Shown here one piece after another: positions 16,927 to 25,857 of a stretch of 64,000 bases of DNA; position 1 is the stretch's first letter; each line of letters begins with the position of its first letter. A model generated the notes under the pieces. The model had not been told where the DNA came from, did not search any database, and saw only the letters and a program-made list of their open reading frames with translations. The translations under genes were made by a program, and so were the position numbers. The stretch comes from Streptomyces chryseus (GTDB lineage: Bacteria > Actinomycetota > Actinomycetes > Streptomycetales > Streptomycetaceae), in the NCBI RefSeq assembly GCF_014650755.1, contig NZ_BMVO01000004.1, positions 306,287 through 370,286 of the forward strand, in the 5' to 3' direction.

Positions 16927-17511
16927 TCAGCCGGACTTCGGCCTGGCCCGCACGTGCATCCGCTCCCCCTGCGGCCCGAACAGGCTCAGGAACTCCGCGG
17001 GCGCCTCCCCCACCGGCCCGAACCAGTGGGGCACCCGCGTGTCGAACTCCACCGCCTCGCCGGGCCCGATCTCCAGATCGTGCGGGCCCAGCACCACCCG
17101 CAGCCTGCCCGACAGGACGTACAGCCACTCATAGCCCTCGTGCGTGCGGGGCTCCGGCTCCTCGCCGGACCGCCGGGAGATCACCTTGAACGCCTGCAGC
17201 CCGCCGGGCTGGCGGGTCAGCGGAAGGTACGTCTGCCCGCCCCGCTCGATCGGCTTCGTCCGCACCCGCGGATCGCCGACCGGCGGCGCGCCCACCAGTT
17301 CGTCGAGCGGCACCTGGTGGGCGCGGGCGATCGGCAGCAGCAGTTCCAGGGTCGGCCTGCGCCCGCCGGACTCCAGCCGGGAGAGGGTGCTCACCGAGAT
17401 CCCCGTCGCCTCGGAGAGGGCGGCGAGCGTGGCCCCGCGCTCCTTGCGCAGCTTGCGCAGACGCGGGCCCACGCCGTTCAGTACACCGTCGAGATCCGGT
17501 TCTTCGTCCAT
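16927..17511 (-). CDS. XRE-family regulator with C-terminal cupin
   Basis: The 194-residue protein has an N-terminal helix-turn-helix (about 17-70: LRKLRKERGATLAALSEATG, STLSRLESGGRRPTLELL) and a C-terminal cupin_2 domain (about 118-185: YEWLYVLSGRLRVVLG, then EAVEFDTRVPHWFG). This is the layout of MerR-unrelated XRE-cupin regulators such as PuuR or SutR, which bind DNA and sense a small ligand in the cupin. The ribosome binding site is weak. It ends 88 bp before the dehydrogenase operon starts and is read in the same direction, so it could control that operon, though the site at 16888 looks more TetR-like. Confidence 0.85.
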   Translation of the reverse strand: MDEEPDLDGVLNGVGPRLRKLRKERGATLAALSEATGISVSTLSRLESGGRRPTLELLLPIARAHQVPLDELVGAPPVGDPRVRTKPIERGGQTYLPLTRQPGGLQAFKVISRRSGEEPEPRTHEGYEWLYVLSGRLRVVLGPHDLEIGPGEAVEFDTRVPHWFGPVGEAPAEFLSLFGPQGERMHVRARPKSG

Positions 17512-17559
17512 GGGGACATTGCAGGATCGGCAAAGGTGTTTGTCAATCCCGCGCCCGGC

Positions 17560-18594
17560 TCAGACCGGCAGGGCGCCGCCCTTCGCCGCCGGACCGACGA
17601 GCTCCTCCAGTACGTCCTCCATGGTGACGAAGCCGATGACCGTGCCCTTGCCGCCGGTGACGGCGGCCAGGTGCGTGCCCGCGGCGCGCATGGCGGTCAT
17701 GGTGTCGTCCAGCGGTGTGTCGATCTCCACGCGGATCACCGGGTGCAGCGCGGCACGCGGGAACGGCCGGGTGCGCTCGACGACACCGAGGGCGTCCTTG
17801 ATGTGCAGGTAGCCCAGCACCTCGTCACCCGGACCGGTCACCGGCAGCCGGGAGAATCCCCAGGTGGCCGCCGCCCGCTCCAGCTCCTGCGGCGTGGTGG
17901 TGTGGTCGACGGTGACGATCCGGCCGAGCGGCACCATGACCTCGCCCACCGGGCGGTTGCCCAGCTCCAGGGCGTCGCGCAGCCGCTCGCCGTCGGCCGG
18001 CGCGAGCAGGCCGGCCTCGCTGGAGTCCTTGACGAGGCGGGCCAGCTCGTCGTCGGTGTAGACGGACGCCACCTCGTTCTTCGGTTCGACGCCGAGCATC
18101 CGCAGCAGGAGGTTGGCGAACGCGTTGATGCCGAAGACGACCGGCCGCAGGGCGCGGGTCAGGGCCACCAGCGCCGGCGCCAGTGCCAGCGCGGTGGGCG
18201 CCGGAGCGGCGAGCGCGATGTTCTTCGGGATCATCTCGCCGACGAGCATGTGCAGGTACGTCGCCAGCGTCAGCGCGATCACGAACGCGATCGGGTGGAT
18301 CAGCGCCTCCGGTACGCCGACCGCGTGGAACGGCGGTTCCAGCAGGTGGGCGATGGCCGGTTCGGCGACCGCGCCCAGGACGAGCGAGGAGATCGTGATG
18401 CCGAGCTGGGCGGTGGCCATCACGGCGGACAGGTGCTCCAGGCCCCACAGGGCGCTCTTGGCGCGGCGGCTGCCCCGGAGGGCCTCCGGCTCGATCTGAC
18501 TGCGCCGTACGGAGATGAGGGCGAACTCGGCGCCGACGAAGAACGCGTTGGTGAGCAGGGTGAGCGCGCCCACGGCGAGCTGGAAGGCGGTCAT
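17560..18594 (-). CDS. CNNM/HlyC-CorC family membrane protein (short form)
   Basis: The 344-residue protein starts at ATG 18594 in a 4-bp overlap with the longer homologue upstream. It has a DUF21/CNNM membrane domain (about 1-190, starting LTNAFFVGAEFALISVRRSQIE and containing LGITISSLVLG and MLVGEMIPKNIALAAP) followed by two CBS motifs (VMVPLGRIVTVDHTTT to LPV). It lacks the C-terminal CorC_HlyC domain present in its partner. CNNM proteins are linked to Mg2+ or divalent-metal transport, with CBS pairs binding adenosine nucleotides. The two genes, coupled and unequal in length, may form a heteromer. Confidence 0.87.
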   Translation of the reverse strand: MTAFQLAVGALTLLTNAFFVGAEFALISVRRSQIEPEALRGSRRAKSALWGLEHLSAVMATAQLGITISSLVLGAVAEPAIAHLLEPPFHAVGVPEALIHPIAFVIALTLATYLHMLVGEMIPKNIALAAPAPTALALAPALVALTRALRPVVFGINAFANLLLRMLGVEPKNEVASVYTDDELARLVKDSSEAGLLAPADGERLRDALELGNRPVGEVMVPLGRIVTVDHTTTPQELERAAATWGFSRLPVTGPGDEVLGYLHIKDALGVVERTRPFPRAALHPVIRVEIDTPLDDTMTAMRAAGTHLAAVTGGKGTVIGFVTMEDVLEELVGPAAKGGALPV

Positions 18595-19961
18595 CGGACT
18601 TCCTCCGCGATCTTCACCGTGGATGCCGGTGCGGGTGCGGGAACGGGTGCCGGCGCGTGCGCGGGCCCGGTGATGCGGACCCGGTCGGCCCGGTGGTGCG
18701 CCACGTCCAGGACGGTGATCTTCCAGTCGTCCACGTCGAGCCGGTCGGCGGGTTCGGGAATGCGTTCCAGGCGGGTGGCGACGAGCCCGGCGAGCGTCTC
18801 GTACGGCCCGTCCGGAGCGGTGAAGCCGATCTCCAGGAGCTGGTCCAGGCGTACGCTGCCGTCCGCCTCCCACACCGCGCGGCCCTCGGCCGACGGGGCG
18901 CCCGCCTCCAGGCCGGGGCGCTCGTGCGGGTCGTGCTCGTCGCGCACCTCTCCGACGACCTCCTCGACGACGTCCTCGACCGTGGCGACGCCCGCCGTAC
19001 CGCCGTACTCGTCGATGACCACGGCCATGGTCCGGCTGTGGCGCAACTGCTGGAGCATCCGGTCCACCGGGAGGGAGTCCGGGACCAGCAGGGGCTCGGT
19101 GGCCAGCTCGGTCACCGGCGTCCGGGCCCGCTTCGTCTCGTCCAGGGCCAGCACGTCGCGGATGTGCACGGTGCCGATCACCTCGTCCAGGGTCCCGCGG
19201 TAGACGGGGAACCGGGACAGCCCCGTGGCCAGCGTGAGGTTGGCGGCGTCGGCGGCGGTGGCGCGGGCCTCCAGGGCCTGGACGTCCACGCGCGGCGTCA
19301 TGACGTTCTCGGCGGTCAGCTCGCCCAGGTGCAGGGTGCGGACGAACAGCTCGGCCGAGTCCTGCTCGATCGCGCCCTCACGCGCGGAGTGCCGCGCCAG
19401 GGCGACCAGTTCCTGCGGGGTACGGGCGGACGCCAGTTCCTCGGCGGGTTCCAGGCCGAAGCGGCGCACCACGCGGTTGGCGGTGTTGTTGAGGTGGTGG
19501 ATCAGGGGCCCGAAGGCCGCCGTGAACCCGCGCTGGGGGCCGGCCACGACCTTGGCGACGGCCAGCGGACTGGAGATCGCCCAGTTCTTCGGCACGAGCT
19601 CGCCGACCACCATCAGCACCACGGTGGACACGGCCACCCCGAGCAGCGTCGCGACGGTGGACACGGCTCCGGCGGGCAGCCCCGCCGCCTCCAGGGGGCC
19701 GCGCAGCAGCACGGCCAGGGAGGGCTCGGCGAGCATGCCGATGACCAGTGAGGTCACGGTGATGCCGAGCTGGGCGCCGGAGAGCTGGAAGGTGAGGCGC
19801 TTGGCCGCCTTCAGGGCGCTCGCGGCGCCCCGCTCACCGGCCTGCGCGGCCCGCTCCAGTTCACCGCGCTCGATCGTGGTCAGCGAGAACTCGGCCGCGA
19901 CGAACAACGCGCACGCCAGAGTGAGTGCGAGTGCGAGGAGCAGGAGGAGAACTTCGGTCAC
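18591..19961 (-). CDS. CNNM/HlyC-CorC family membrane protein (long form)
   Basis: GTG at 19961 with GGAGGT about six bases upstream; 456 residues. Domains: DUF21/CNNM membrane region 1-185 (FVAAEFSLTTIERGELERA, GITVTSLVIGMLAEP, VVGELVPKNWAISSP), CBS pair about 205-330 (VMTPRVDVQALEAR, VIDEYGGTAGVATVEDVVEEVVG), and transporter-associated CorC_HlyC domain about 345-430. The tail is rich in Ala-Pro. It is translated together with the shorter CNNM gene at 17560. The family is implicated in Mg2+/Co2+ transport or resistance. A perfect 21-bp palindrome lies 119 bp upstream. Confidence 0.88.
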   Translation of the reverse strand: MTEVLLLLLALALTLACALFVAAEFSLTTIERGELERAAQAGERGAASALKAAKRLTFQLSGAQLGITVTSLVIGMLAEPSLAVLLRGPLEAAGLPAGAVSTVATLLGVAVSTVVLMVVGELVPKNWAISSPLAVAKVVAGPQRGFTAAFGPLIHHLNNTANRVVRRFGLEPAEELASARTPQELVALARHSAREGAIEQDSAELFVRTLHLGELTAENVMTPRVDVQALEARATAADAANLTLATGLSRFPVYRGTLDEVIGTVHIRDVLALDETKRARTPVTELATEPLLVPDSLPVDRMLQQLRHSRTMAVVIDEYGGTAGVATVEDVVEEVVGEVRDEHDPHERPGLEAGAPSAEGRAVWEADGSVRLDQLLEIGFTAPDGPYETLAGLVATRLERIPEPADRLDVDDWKITVLDVAHHRADRVRITGPAHAPAPVPAPAPASTVKIAEEVR

Positions 19962-20079
19962 CGTGCCACCTCCGTCCCACTGTTCGACGGGACGGACGTG
20001 GCACGGCTCGTACTGGGAGGCTCACCCATTGCGGGACCGCAGCTCCTTCTTCGTTCAGGTGTGGTGGTTCACATGTGGC

Positions 20080-20100
20080 GGCAGGGTCCAGGACCCTGCC
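20080..20100. promoter_or_regulatory. Perfect 21-bp palindrome upstream of the CNNM operon
   Basis: Arms GGCAGGGTCC (20080-20089) and GGACCCTGCC (20091-20100) flank a single A. On the minus strand it lies about 7 bp downstream of a TACTAT -10-like box (20111-20106). With one central base it is better suited to a dimeric repressor than to an RNA hairpin. Confidence 0.5.
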
Positions 20101-20154
20101 CACCCATAGTAAAGGGGGCGCAAAGCGGCTCCCGGTGACGGCGATCACAGCCGG

Positions 20155-20199
20155 GCGCGGCGCGGCCCCCGGGCCGATCGCCCGGGAGCCGCGCCGCGC
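20155..20199 (-). terminator. Terminator hairpin after the GH84 gene
   Basis: A 20-bp stem (20155-20174 with 20180-20199, one mismatch) and a 5-nt loop begin 18 bp after the stop of the glucosaminidase gene. It is very GC-rich and has no U-tract. Confidence 0.65.
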
Positions 20200-20216
20200 G
20201 CCGTGGCGGAGAGCCG

Positions 20217-22901
20217 CTACCGCACGACGACCTCCGCGATCTGCGGCGCGGACCCGCCCTCGCTCCAGAGCAGGCGTACGGCCGACACCGCGTCACCGCC
20301 CACCGTGAACTGCCGGTAGGCGCCGGCGAGCTCGCCGACCGTACGCCAGTCGCCGTCCGTCGCGCGGACCTGCACGTCGGCGTGCGCCGTGCTGCCCTTC
20401 GGGCGCAGGACGGTCACGGACAGCACCTCGCGTGCCCCTCCGAGGTCGACCTGGAGCGCCTCGTCCGGTTCGGGGGCGCGCGCCGCGCGGTAGACGCTCG
20501 TCACGTCTCCGTCGGCCGCGGCGCGCAGGCCACTGCCCGCCGCCGGCGGTGGTCCGCCCGTCACGGACGCGTCCTTCGTCTCGACGGCGAACTCCCGCAC
20601 GACGAGCCAGTTCGTCTGCCCCGCCGTGGCGCGCGCCCGTACGTACCGCGCCTCGGTGCCCGCCGGGGCCGTCGCCGTCACGACGGGCTTTCCGGAGAAC
20701 GTCGCGAGCTGTTCCCAGGAAGAGCCGTCCGTCGAGTACTCCAGCACGCCCTGGCGCATGTAGTCGTTCACACTTCCCGGCTTGCCCATGGCGAGCGAGA
20801 TGCGGCCGATCTCGCGCTCCTTGCGCAGGTCGACCGTCACGTGGTCGCCGGTGGCGGTGGCGCGGTTGCTCCAGAAGAACGTGCTGTCGTCGCCGTCGAG
20901 CATCCGCGCGACGGTGTTGCCCTGGTACGTGGGCAGGTTCGTGAGGCCCTTGACGGCTCCGGTGACGCCGAGCACCCGGTCGTGCTCGGCGGCCGCGTCC
21001 TCGGTGAACTTGTCCAGGACCCCCTCGCCCACGACGACCGGGATCTTGCGCCCCTCCAGGTCCGTGTACGTGAAGGACTTCGCCGCGGCGACGAGAGCGG
21101 GCAGCCGCTGCCGCTGGTCCCACGCCGCCGCGCCCTCTCCGTCGCGGGCCAGCCCGACCAGCCGCAGCGCGGCGCGCGTCGCCACGCCCCACGCCTCGGC
21201 GGCGTCGAGCCAGGGGGCGCTGTCGGTGACGAACTCCTGCTCGGCGAGCCGCTCGCGCAGGACGTCCGGCGCCTGCTGGAGCCCCTTCAGCGCACTGTCC
21301 AGCGCGGCCGCGTCCGCGGACTCCCCGGCGTCCCAGAACCGGGCGATCTCCCCGGCGAGGTCCGGCGCCTGCTGGGCGTTGATGCGGGAGCTGTAGTTGA
21401 CGTCGGAGAACGTCCGCAGGGCCTTCTCGGCCCTCGCGTCGCCGTCCGCGTACAGGGAGATCGCCGTCCGCCACGAGGTGCGCGGATCGTAGACCGCGTC
21501 GTTCCACATGTAGTCGGCGACCGTCATCAGCGGGAGCTTCGAGGCGTACGCCTGGTTCATGGGGTTGGCGGTGACCCCGGAGCCGAGTTCGGCCGGCATC
21601 CCCTTCTGCCGGCCGTTGTACGGACCGAGCAGCAGCCGGTTGGTGACGTAGTCGTTCACCGGGTAGTTGTCCCAGAGCAGGATCGGGTGCGCGAAGACGT
21701 CACGCGCGGCCTTCGCCTGCGCCACCGTTATCACCGGCGCGATGACCCCGACACCGGTCCACTCGACCACCACGTCCTCGTCCAGTTGTTCGGCGAGGGC
21801 CTTCTTGTACGGCGACGGGGTGACGTTGTAGTACTCCGTCGGCACCATCTGGAGCGGGGCGGCGCCCGGATGGGTGGCGATGAAGTCCCGGTTGACCCGG
21901 TTGAGGAGGTACGCCTGGGCCGCGCCGGCGGCTGCGGCGCCCGTGCCCCACTTGTCCTGGTCGGCCTGGCAGTTCCACTTGGTGTAGCTGATGTCGTCGA
22001 GCGGTACGGCGTAGGTGCGGATGCCGAGGTCCCAGACCGTCTCGAACTTGTCGGTCAGCGCCTTGATGTCGGCCTCGGAGCTGTAGCAGACGCTCAGCCC
22101 CGGCGAGAGCGCGTAGGTGAACTCCACGTGCCGGGCGCGGGCCCGCTCGACCAGTTCCCGCATCTTCGCGAGCTGGGCCGACGGGTACGGCTCGCGCCAC
22201 CGCTCGCGCAGGTACGGGTCGTCCTTGGGCGAGTACACGTAGATGTTCATCTTGTGCTCGCCGTAGAAGTCGAGCTGGTCGAGGCGGGCCGCGTGGGTCC
22301 ACGGGATGCCGTAGAAGCCCTCGATGACACCGCGGATCGAGGTGGTGGGCCAGTCGCGGATCTCGGCCCCCGCCACCTTCCCACCGGGCCCCTTGCGCTC
22401 GGGCAGCAGTTGGCGCAGCGACTGGGCGGCGTAGTACGTACCGGCCGTGTCCTTGCCGGACAGGGCGATACGGCGCTCACCGACGCCCAGGACGTACCCC
22501 TCGGGGGGAAGTTGTCCGGGGCCTTCGATGCCGAGGTCGCTGAGCGCGCCGGCGGTCTGCGGGGTCTCCCCCGGGCCGCCGACGTAGACGGTCAGCCGGC
22601 CGGAGACGGGCTTCTCGCCGCGTACGACCTGGTGCGCGCCGGCGTCGAGGAGGGCCTGCTGGGTCACCTTCAGGGCGCCGGCGTCGGCTTTGGCGCCGGC
22701 GACGAGTGTCACCGTCGGGGAGACGGTGACACGGTCGTCGCGCGTACGGATGTCCTGCGGGGTCGGGGTGATGACGGGCGCTGGTCTCAGGCCCCTGCCT
22801 GCCGGCGCGTCGGCGGCCGAGCCGACGGCCGGGGCACCGAGTACGAGGGCGAGAGCGGAAGCGCAGGCGAGCATGGCGAGCGGGCGCGGGCGGAGCGTCA
22901 C
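20217..22901 (-). CDS. Secreted GH84 beta-N-acetylglucosaminidase with C-terminal carbohydrate-binding regions
   Basis: The GTG at 22901 (GGAGG four bases upstream) starts a signal peptide ending near VGSAADA (about residue 31); 894 residues. An N-terminal GH20b-like domain (about 45-165) precedes the GH84 barrel, opened by IRGVIEGFYGIPWTHAARL. The catalytic Asp pair is Asp302-Asp303 in the VPLDDISYTKWN motif, matching the substrate-assisted mechanism of the family. A coagulation-factor 5/8 type C (CBM32-like) module lies about 645-780 and a second, more diverged one is at the end. It should cleave terminal beta-GlcNAc outside the cell, for example from chitin, peptidoglycan fragments or glycoproteins. 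No operon partners. Confidence 0.92.
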   Translation of the reverse strand: MTLRPRPLAMLACASALALVLGAPAVGSAADAPAGRGLRPAPVITPTPQDIRTRDDRVTVSPTVTLVAGAKADAGALKVTQQALLDAGAHQVVRGEKPVSGRLTVYVGGPGETPQTAGALSDLGIEGPGQLPPEGYVLGVGERRIALSGKDTAGTYYAAQSLRQLLPERKGPGGKVAGAEIRDWPTTSIRGVIEGFYGIPWTHAARLDQLDFYGEHKMNIYVYSPKDDPYLRERWREPYPSAQLAKMRELVERARARHVEFTYALSPGLSVCYSSEADIKALTDKFETVWDLGIRTYAVPLDDISYTKWNCQADQDKWGTGAAAAGAAQAYLLNRVNRDFIATHPGAAPLQMVPTEYYNVTPSPYKKALAEQLDEDVVVEWTGVGVIAPVITVAQAKAARDVFAHPILLWDNYPVNDYVTNRLLLGPYNGRQKGMPAELGSGVTANPMNQAYASKLPLMTVADYMWNDAVYDPRTSWRTAISLYADGDARAEKALRTFSDVNYSSRINAQQAPDLAGEIARFWDAGESADAAALDSALKGLQQAPDVLRERLAEQEFVTDSAPWLDAAEAWGVATRAALRLVGLARDGEGAAAWDQRQRLPALVAAAKSFTYTDLEGRKIPVVVGEGVLDKFTEDAAAEHDRVLGVTGAVKGLTNLPTYQGNTVARMLDGDDSTFFWSNRATATGDHVTVDLRKEREIGRISLAMGKPGSVNDYMRQGVLEYSTDGSSWEQLATFSGKPVVTATAPAGTEARYVRARATAGQTNWLVVREFAVETKDASVTGGPPPAAGSGLRAAADGDVTSVYRAARAPEPDEALQVDLGGAREVLSVTVLRPKGSTAHADVQVRATDGDWRTVGELAGAYRQFTVGGDAVSAVRLLWSEGGSAPQIAEVVVR

Positions 22902-23071
22902 ACGTCCTCCAGGGGTCCCGGCGAGAGCTGTGGGCAGTCGCGCATCACAACGCCACAGAATCCTCCAGGGGCCTGACAGGCTGTCAATGGCGCGCACGTC
23001 TGATCAAGACGTTTCCGCACCACGGGCACCTCCAGTCAACTTTCGGCCGGATAGCCGTACCCGTGGGAGCA

Positions 23072-23098
23072 CTCCCGTCCGCCATTCGGCGGCGGGAG
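23072..23098 (+). promoter_or_regulatory. Stem-loop in the leader of the sigma-factor gene
   Basis: CTCCCG-T-CCGCC pairs with GGCGGCGGGAG (one bulged T, 4-nt loop) about 63 bp upstream of the sigma start. It may terminate, attenuate or stabilise the leader. No sigma consensus was recognised in the 22902-23160 spacer. Confidence 0.35.
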
Positions 23099-23160
23099 AC
23101 ATACAACGCGGATGTCTGGGCAGTCGGAAGGAACGGAGCGATCAGGAGAGAGGCGGGAAC

Positions 23161-24063
23161 ATGACGACAACGCCGGTGCGTGATTCGGAGGTTCCGCGGA
23201 CGCGGGTCGCGACGGGCTCTCGTACCGGGGCTGCCCCCGGCACGAGCGAGCTGCCGTGGATCGAGGACGCGGGAAAGGTGGCCCCGAAGGACGCCCGCAG
23301 TCTGTCGAAGGTCTTCTTCGACCAGATCCAGGTTCTGGAGGAGGGCACTGCGGAGCACCAGTACGCCCGTAACACCCTGATCGAGATGAACCTCTCCCTG
23401 GTGCGGTTCGCGGCGGGGCGCTTCCGCAACCGCGGCAGCGGTGACATGGAGGACATCGTCCAGGTCGGCACGATCGGTCTGATCAAGGCCATCGACCGGT
23501 TCGACCTGTCCCGTGAGGTGGAGTTCGCGACGTTCGCCGTCCCCTACATCGTCGGGGAGATCAAGCGGTTCTTCCGCGACACGACCTGGGCCGTCCATGT
23601 TCCCCGCCGACTCCAGGAGCTGCGGGTCGAGCTGGCCAAGGCCAAGGAGGAACTCGGCACCGCGCTGGACCGGGATCCGACGGTCAAGGAACTCGCCGAC
23701 CACCTGAAGCTCAGCGAGGACGAGATCGTGGAAGGCCTCGTGGCCTCCAACGGTTACACCGCAGGCTCCCTCGACATGCCGAGCGACCCCGGCGAGGACG
23801 GCCGCGCCGCCGCCTCGCGCACCTTCGCCGACGTGCTGGGCGAGTCCGACCCCGCCATGGAGACGGTCGAGGACCTGCACACGCTGGCGCCGCTGCTCGG
23901 CGAGCTCGACGACCGCGAGCGGCACATCATCGAGATGCGCTTCGGCCAGGAGATGACGCAGTCCGAGATCGGCGCCGAGCTGGGCATCTCGCAGATGCAC
24001 GTCTCGCGCCTCCTGTCGCGCACCCTCGGCAAGCTCCGCACCGGGATGCTCTGCGAGACCTGA
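23161..24063 (+). CDS. SigB/SigF-family RNA polymerase sigma factor
   Basis: The 300-residue protein starts at ATG 23161 behind a GAGAGGCGGG site. Regions are complete: sigma-70 region 2 (LIEMNLSLVRFAAGRFRNRG, DIVQVGTIGLIKAIDRFDL, FATFAVPYIVGEIKRFFRD), region 3 (LGTALDRDPTVKELADHLKLSEDEI) and region 4 (MTQSEIGAELGISQMHVSRLLSRTLGKLR). This is the SigB/F/G/H family that is held by RsbW-type anti-sigma kinases. About 45 N-terminal residues precede region 2 and are not conserved in character. No anti-sigma gene is adjacent. Family members recognise GNNT-N14-16-GGGTAY promoters, and one such site lies in this window at 29320-29344. Confidence 0.92.
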   Translation: MTTTPVRDSEVPRTRVATGSRTGAAPGTSELPWIEDAGKVAPKDARSLSKVFFDQIQVLEEGTAEHQYARNTLIEMNLSLVRFAAGRFRNRGSGDMEDIVQVGTIGLIKAIDRFDLSREVEFATFAVPYIVGEIKRFFRDTTWAVHVPRRLQELRVELAKAKEELGTALDRDPTVKELADHLKLSEDEIVEGLVASNGYTAGSLDMPSDPGEDGRAAASRTFADVLGESDPAMETVEDLHTLAPLLGELDDRERHIIEMRFGQEMTQSEIGAELGISQMHVSRLLSRTLGKLRTGMLCET

Positions 24064-24102
24064 GCGGGCTCGCCGGCGCGGCCGGGCCGGGGCCCCGCGC
24101 CC

Positions 24103-24124
24103 GGTGGCCGCGTCCCCGGCCACC
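24103..24124 (+). terminator. Hairpin after the sigma-factor gene
   Basis: GGTGGCCG pairs with CGGCCACC around a 6-nt loop, 40 bp after the sigma stop and 25 bp before the convergent PIG-L stop. It could serve both genes. Confidence 0.45.
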
Positions 24125-24148
24125 GAGCTCCGCGGCCTCAGCGGCTCC

Positions 24149-24901
24149 TCAGCGGCTGAAGACCTCGAAGGTGACAGCCGGCTTCCCGCCGAAACGCTCC
24201 GCCGACCGCTGCGCGTTCTGGCCGAGGAAGGTGCGGCAGTACGTCTCGGGGTCCTCGTCCGTCAAGGCCTCGATGTAGGCGCGGTGTTCGAGCAGCGACT
24301 GTACGGACCGCTCCATGCCCGGCGTCGCGTCCACCGCGTGCGTGGGCGTCGAGGACCCCGCCACGGCGACCCAGCGCACGCCGTCCCAGGGGGCGAGCCC
24401 CCGCGCCGCCAGCTCGGGGAAGATCCAGCGGTTCCCGGCGTCGCCCGCCGCGTCCAGGGTGGCCCGGCCGACCGCCCGGTGGTCGGGCGTGTTCCACGCC
24501 ATGCCGCCCCAGGTGTCGCGGTGGTTGAGGGTGATGACCAGTTCGGGACGGTGCTTGCGGATGGCGGCCGCGATGTCCCGGCGCAGTGCGGTCCCGTACT
24601 CGATCACGCCGTCCCGGTGGTCGAGGAACTCGACCGTCGTGACCCCCACGACCGCCGCACTGGCCCGCTGCTCCCGCTCGCGCAGCGGGCCGCACGTGTC
24701 GGGCTCCAGGCCGTCGATCCCGGCCTCGCCGCGTGTGGCGAGCAGGTACGCCACTTCGCGGCCGCCGTCGGTCCATCCGGCGACGGCTCCGGCGCACCCG
24801 TACTCGAGATCGTCCGGGTGGGCCACCACGGCAAGGGCGCGCTGCCAGTCGGTGGGCATCGGCTGCAGTTGCTGGGGCTGTTGCGTCGGCTCGCTCGTCA
24901 T
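24149..24901 (-). CDS. PIG-L/LmbE-family zinc deacetylase
   Basis: The 250-residue protein begins at ATG 24901; the ribosome binding site is weak. The zinc motif AHPDDLEYGCAG is at about 27-38, the second His block is TLNHRDTWGGMAWNTPDHRAV, and the strand EFLDHRDGVIEYG lies between. These match MshB/Mca and other GlcNAc-type deacetylases, which remove an acetyl or acyl amide with one zinc ion. Substrate is not determinable; it is shorter than MshB (about 300). The upstream DNA is the remnant of a permease gene read in the same direction. Confidence 0.85.
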   Translation of the reverse strand: MTSEPTQQPQQLQPMPTDWQRALAVVAHPDDLEYGCAGAVAGWTDGGREVAYLLATRGEAGIDGLEPDTCGPLREREQRASAAVVGVTTVEFLDHRDGVIEYGTALRRDIAAAIRKHRPELVITLNHRDTWGGMAWNTPDHRAVGRATLDAAGDAGNRWIFPELAARGLAPWDGVRWVAVAGSSTPTHAVDATPGMERSVQSLLEHRAYIEALTDEDPETYCRTFLGQNAQRSAERFGGKPAVTFEVFSR

Positions 24902-24969
24902 GCGCGCAGAATAAGCGGCGAACCAATCGTTCCGGTTCCGCGCCCGAGGGACGGACGTGGCCGCCGCCG

Positions 24970-25273
24970 GGTGACGAGGGAGACGGCGGACACGGTGGCG
25001 ATGCGCAGGCCGGCCGTCGCGGCAGGGAGCGCGAGGGGCAGTTCGACGGCGGGCAGCGGCCCGACCGTCCCGTCCCCACGCCCCGCGCCGCCTGGCGGGT
25101 CTCCTCGGCACCGCGTGCAGTCCGGCGAGCAGGTCGCGTACGAGCAGCATGAGTGAGGAGAGGACGAGCCCCGCGACGACCGGCCGGGCGGAGAGCCCGT
25201 ACACCGGCAGCAGGAGCAAGACCATCGCCGCGCGCGGGTGGACTGTTCGGGGCGTCGCCTCCGCACCGCGCAT
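24970..25273 (-). pseudogene. Remnant of an OpuC/ProW-type glycine betaine permease gene
   Basis: Two reading frames together spell part of a betaine/choline ABC permease. Frame one (about 25195-25094) has LVLSSLMLLVRDLLAGLHAVPRR, the end of the third-to-fourth helix and the start of the EAA loop in pieces: LVLSSLMLL and RDLLAGLHAVP. Frame two (about 25060-24973) continues with VELPLALPAATAGLRIATV and SAVSLV, the most conserved block of OpuCB/ProW. A frameshift near 25090 breaks the chain, and the N-terminal and last parts are missing. The region therefore no longer encodes a transporter. Confidence 0.6.
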
Positions 25274-25312
25274 GCCGCCTCACACGTGCCGTCTCCCGCA
25301 GGAGCCTGATCC

Positions 25313-25741
25313 GGCCTCGACACGCGGGACGAGATCGTCAGGTACTGGCAGGGCCAGACCACCTTCGTCAACGGCCTCACCCAGGAGACCTGCCGCGACT
25401 TCACCCACACCGGTTACGGCCTCTCCGCGATCGGCCACATCGCCGAGACGAGCCGCATCCAGGGCCAGGACCTCTCCCCCGAGGTGGCGGAGCGCCTGCG
25501 CCACGCCCTCGGCCTCCAGGCGAAGTACGAACTCGGCGAGGCGCCTCCGTCCTGGCTGTGCGGCGGCACGCTGCACCGGGGCCTCGGCCCCGTCACCGAG
25601 GTCGGCCTCAACGCCCTGAGCGACCGCATGGGTTACCCGATGAGCAACACACGGACGCTCACCGAGCGCGGCCGGCCGGCCGGTTCGAACGACCTGTTCG
25701 TCGCCTGGGAGACCCTCACCCACGCCGCCAACCCGAGCTGA
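25313..25741 (+). pseudogene. C-terminal remnant of an alginate-lyase-like secreted protein
   Basis: The frame is open from about 25313 to the TGA at 25741 and encodes about 142 residues with strong coding character (RDEIVRYWQGQTTFVNGL, QETCRDFTHTGYGLSAIGH, SRIQGQDLSPEV, GPVTEVGLNALSDRMGYP, DLFVAWETLTHA). I recognise the C-terminal part of Streptomyces proteins of the alginate lyase (PF05426) family. Everything upstream, including a signal peptide and start codon, is gone and the frame runs straight into the permease remnant. An internal ATG at 25484 lacks a ribosome binding site. Confidence 0.6.
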
Positions 25742-25857
25742 CCGCAGCGCGATGTGGCGCGTACGCCGTCTGGACCTCTGCCGCTCCCGGGTCCAGTGTG
25801 GTGCCTCGTCACCGGGGTCACCAGGGCCACCGGGGTCACTCGGCGGGAGGGGTGCGC

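Noticed and set aside
23040..23070. SigB-type promoter (GGGTAC on the minus strand) upstream of the GH84 gene
   Set aside because: GGGTAC is present but no GNNT lies 14-16 bp upstream.
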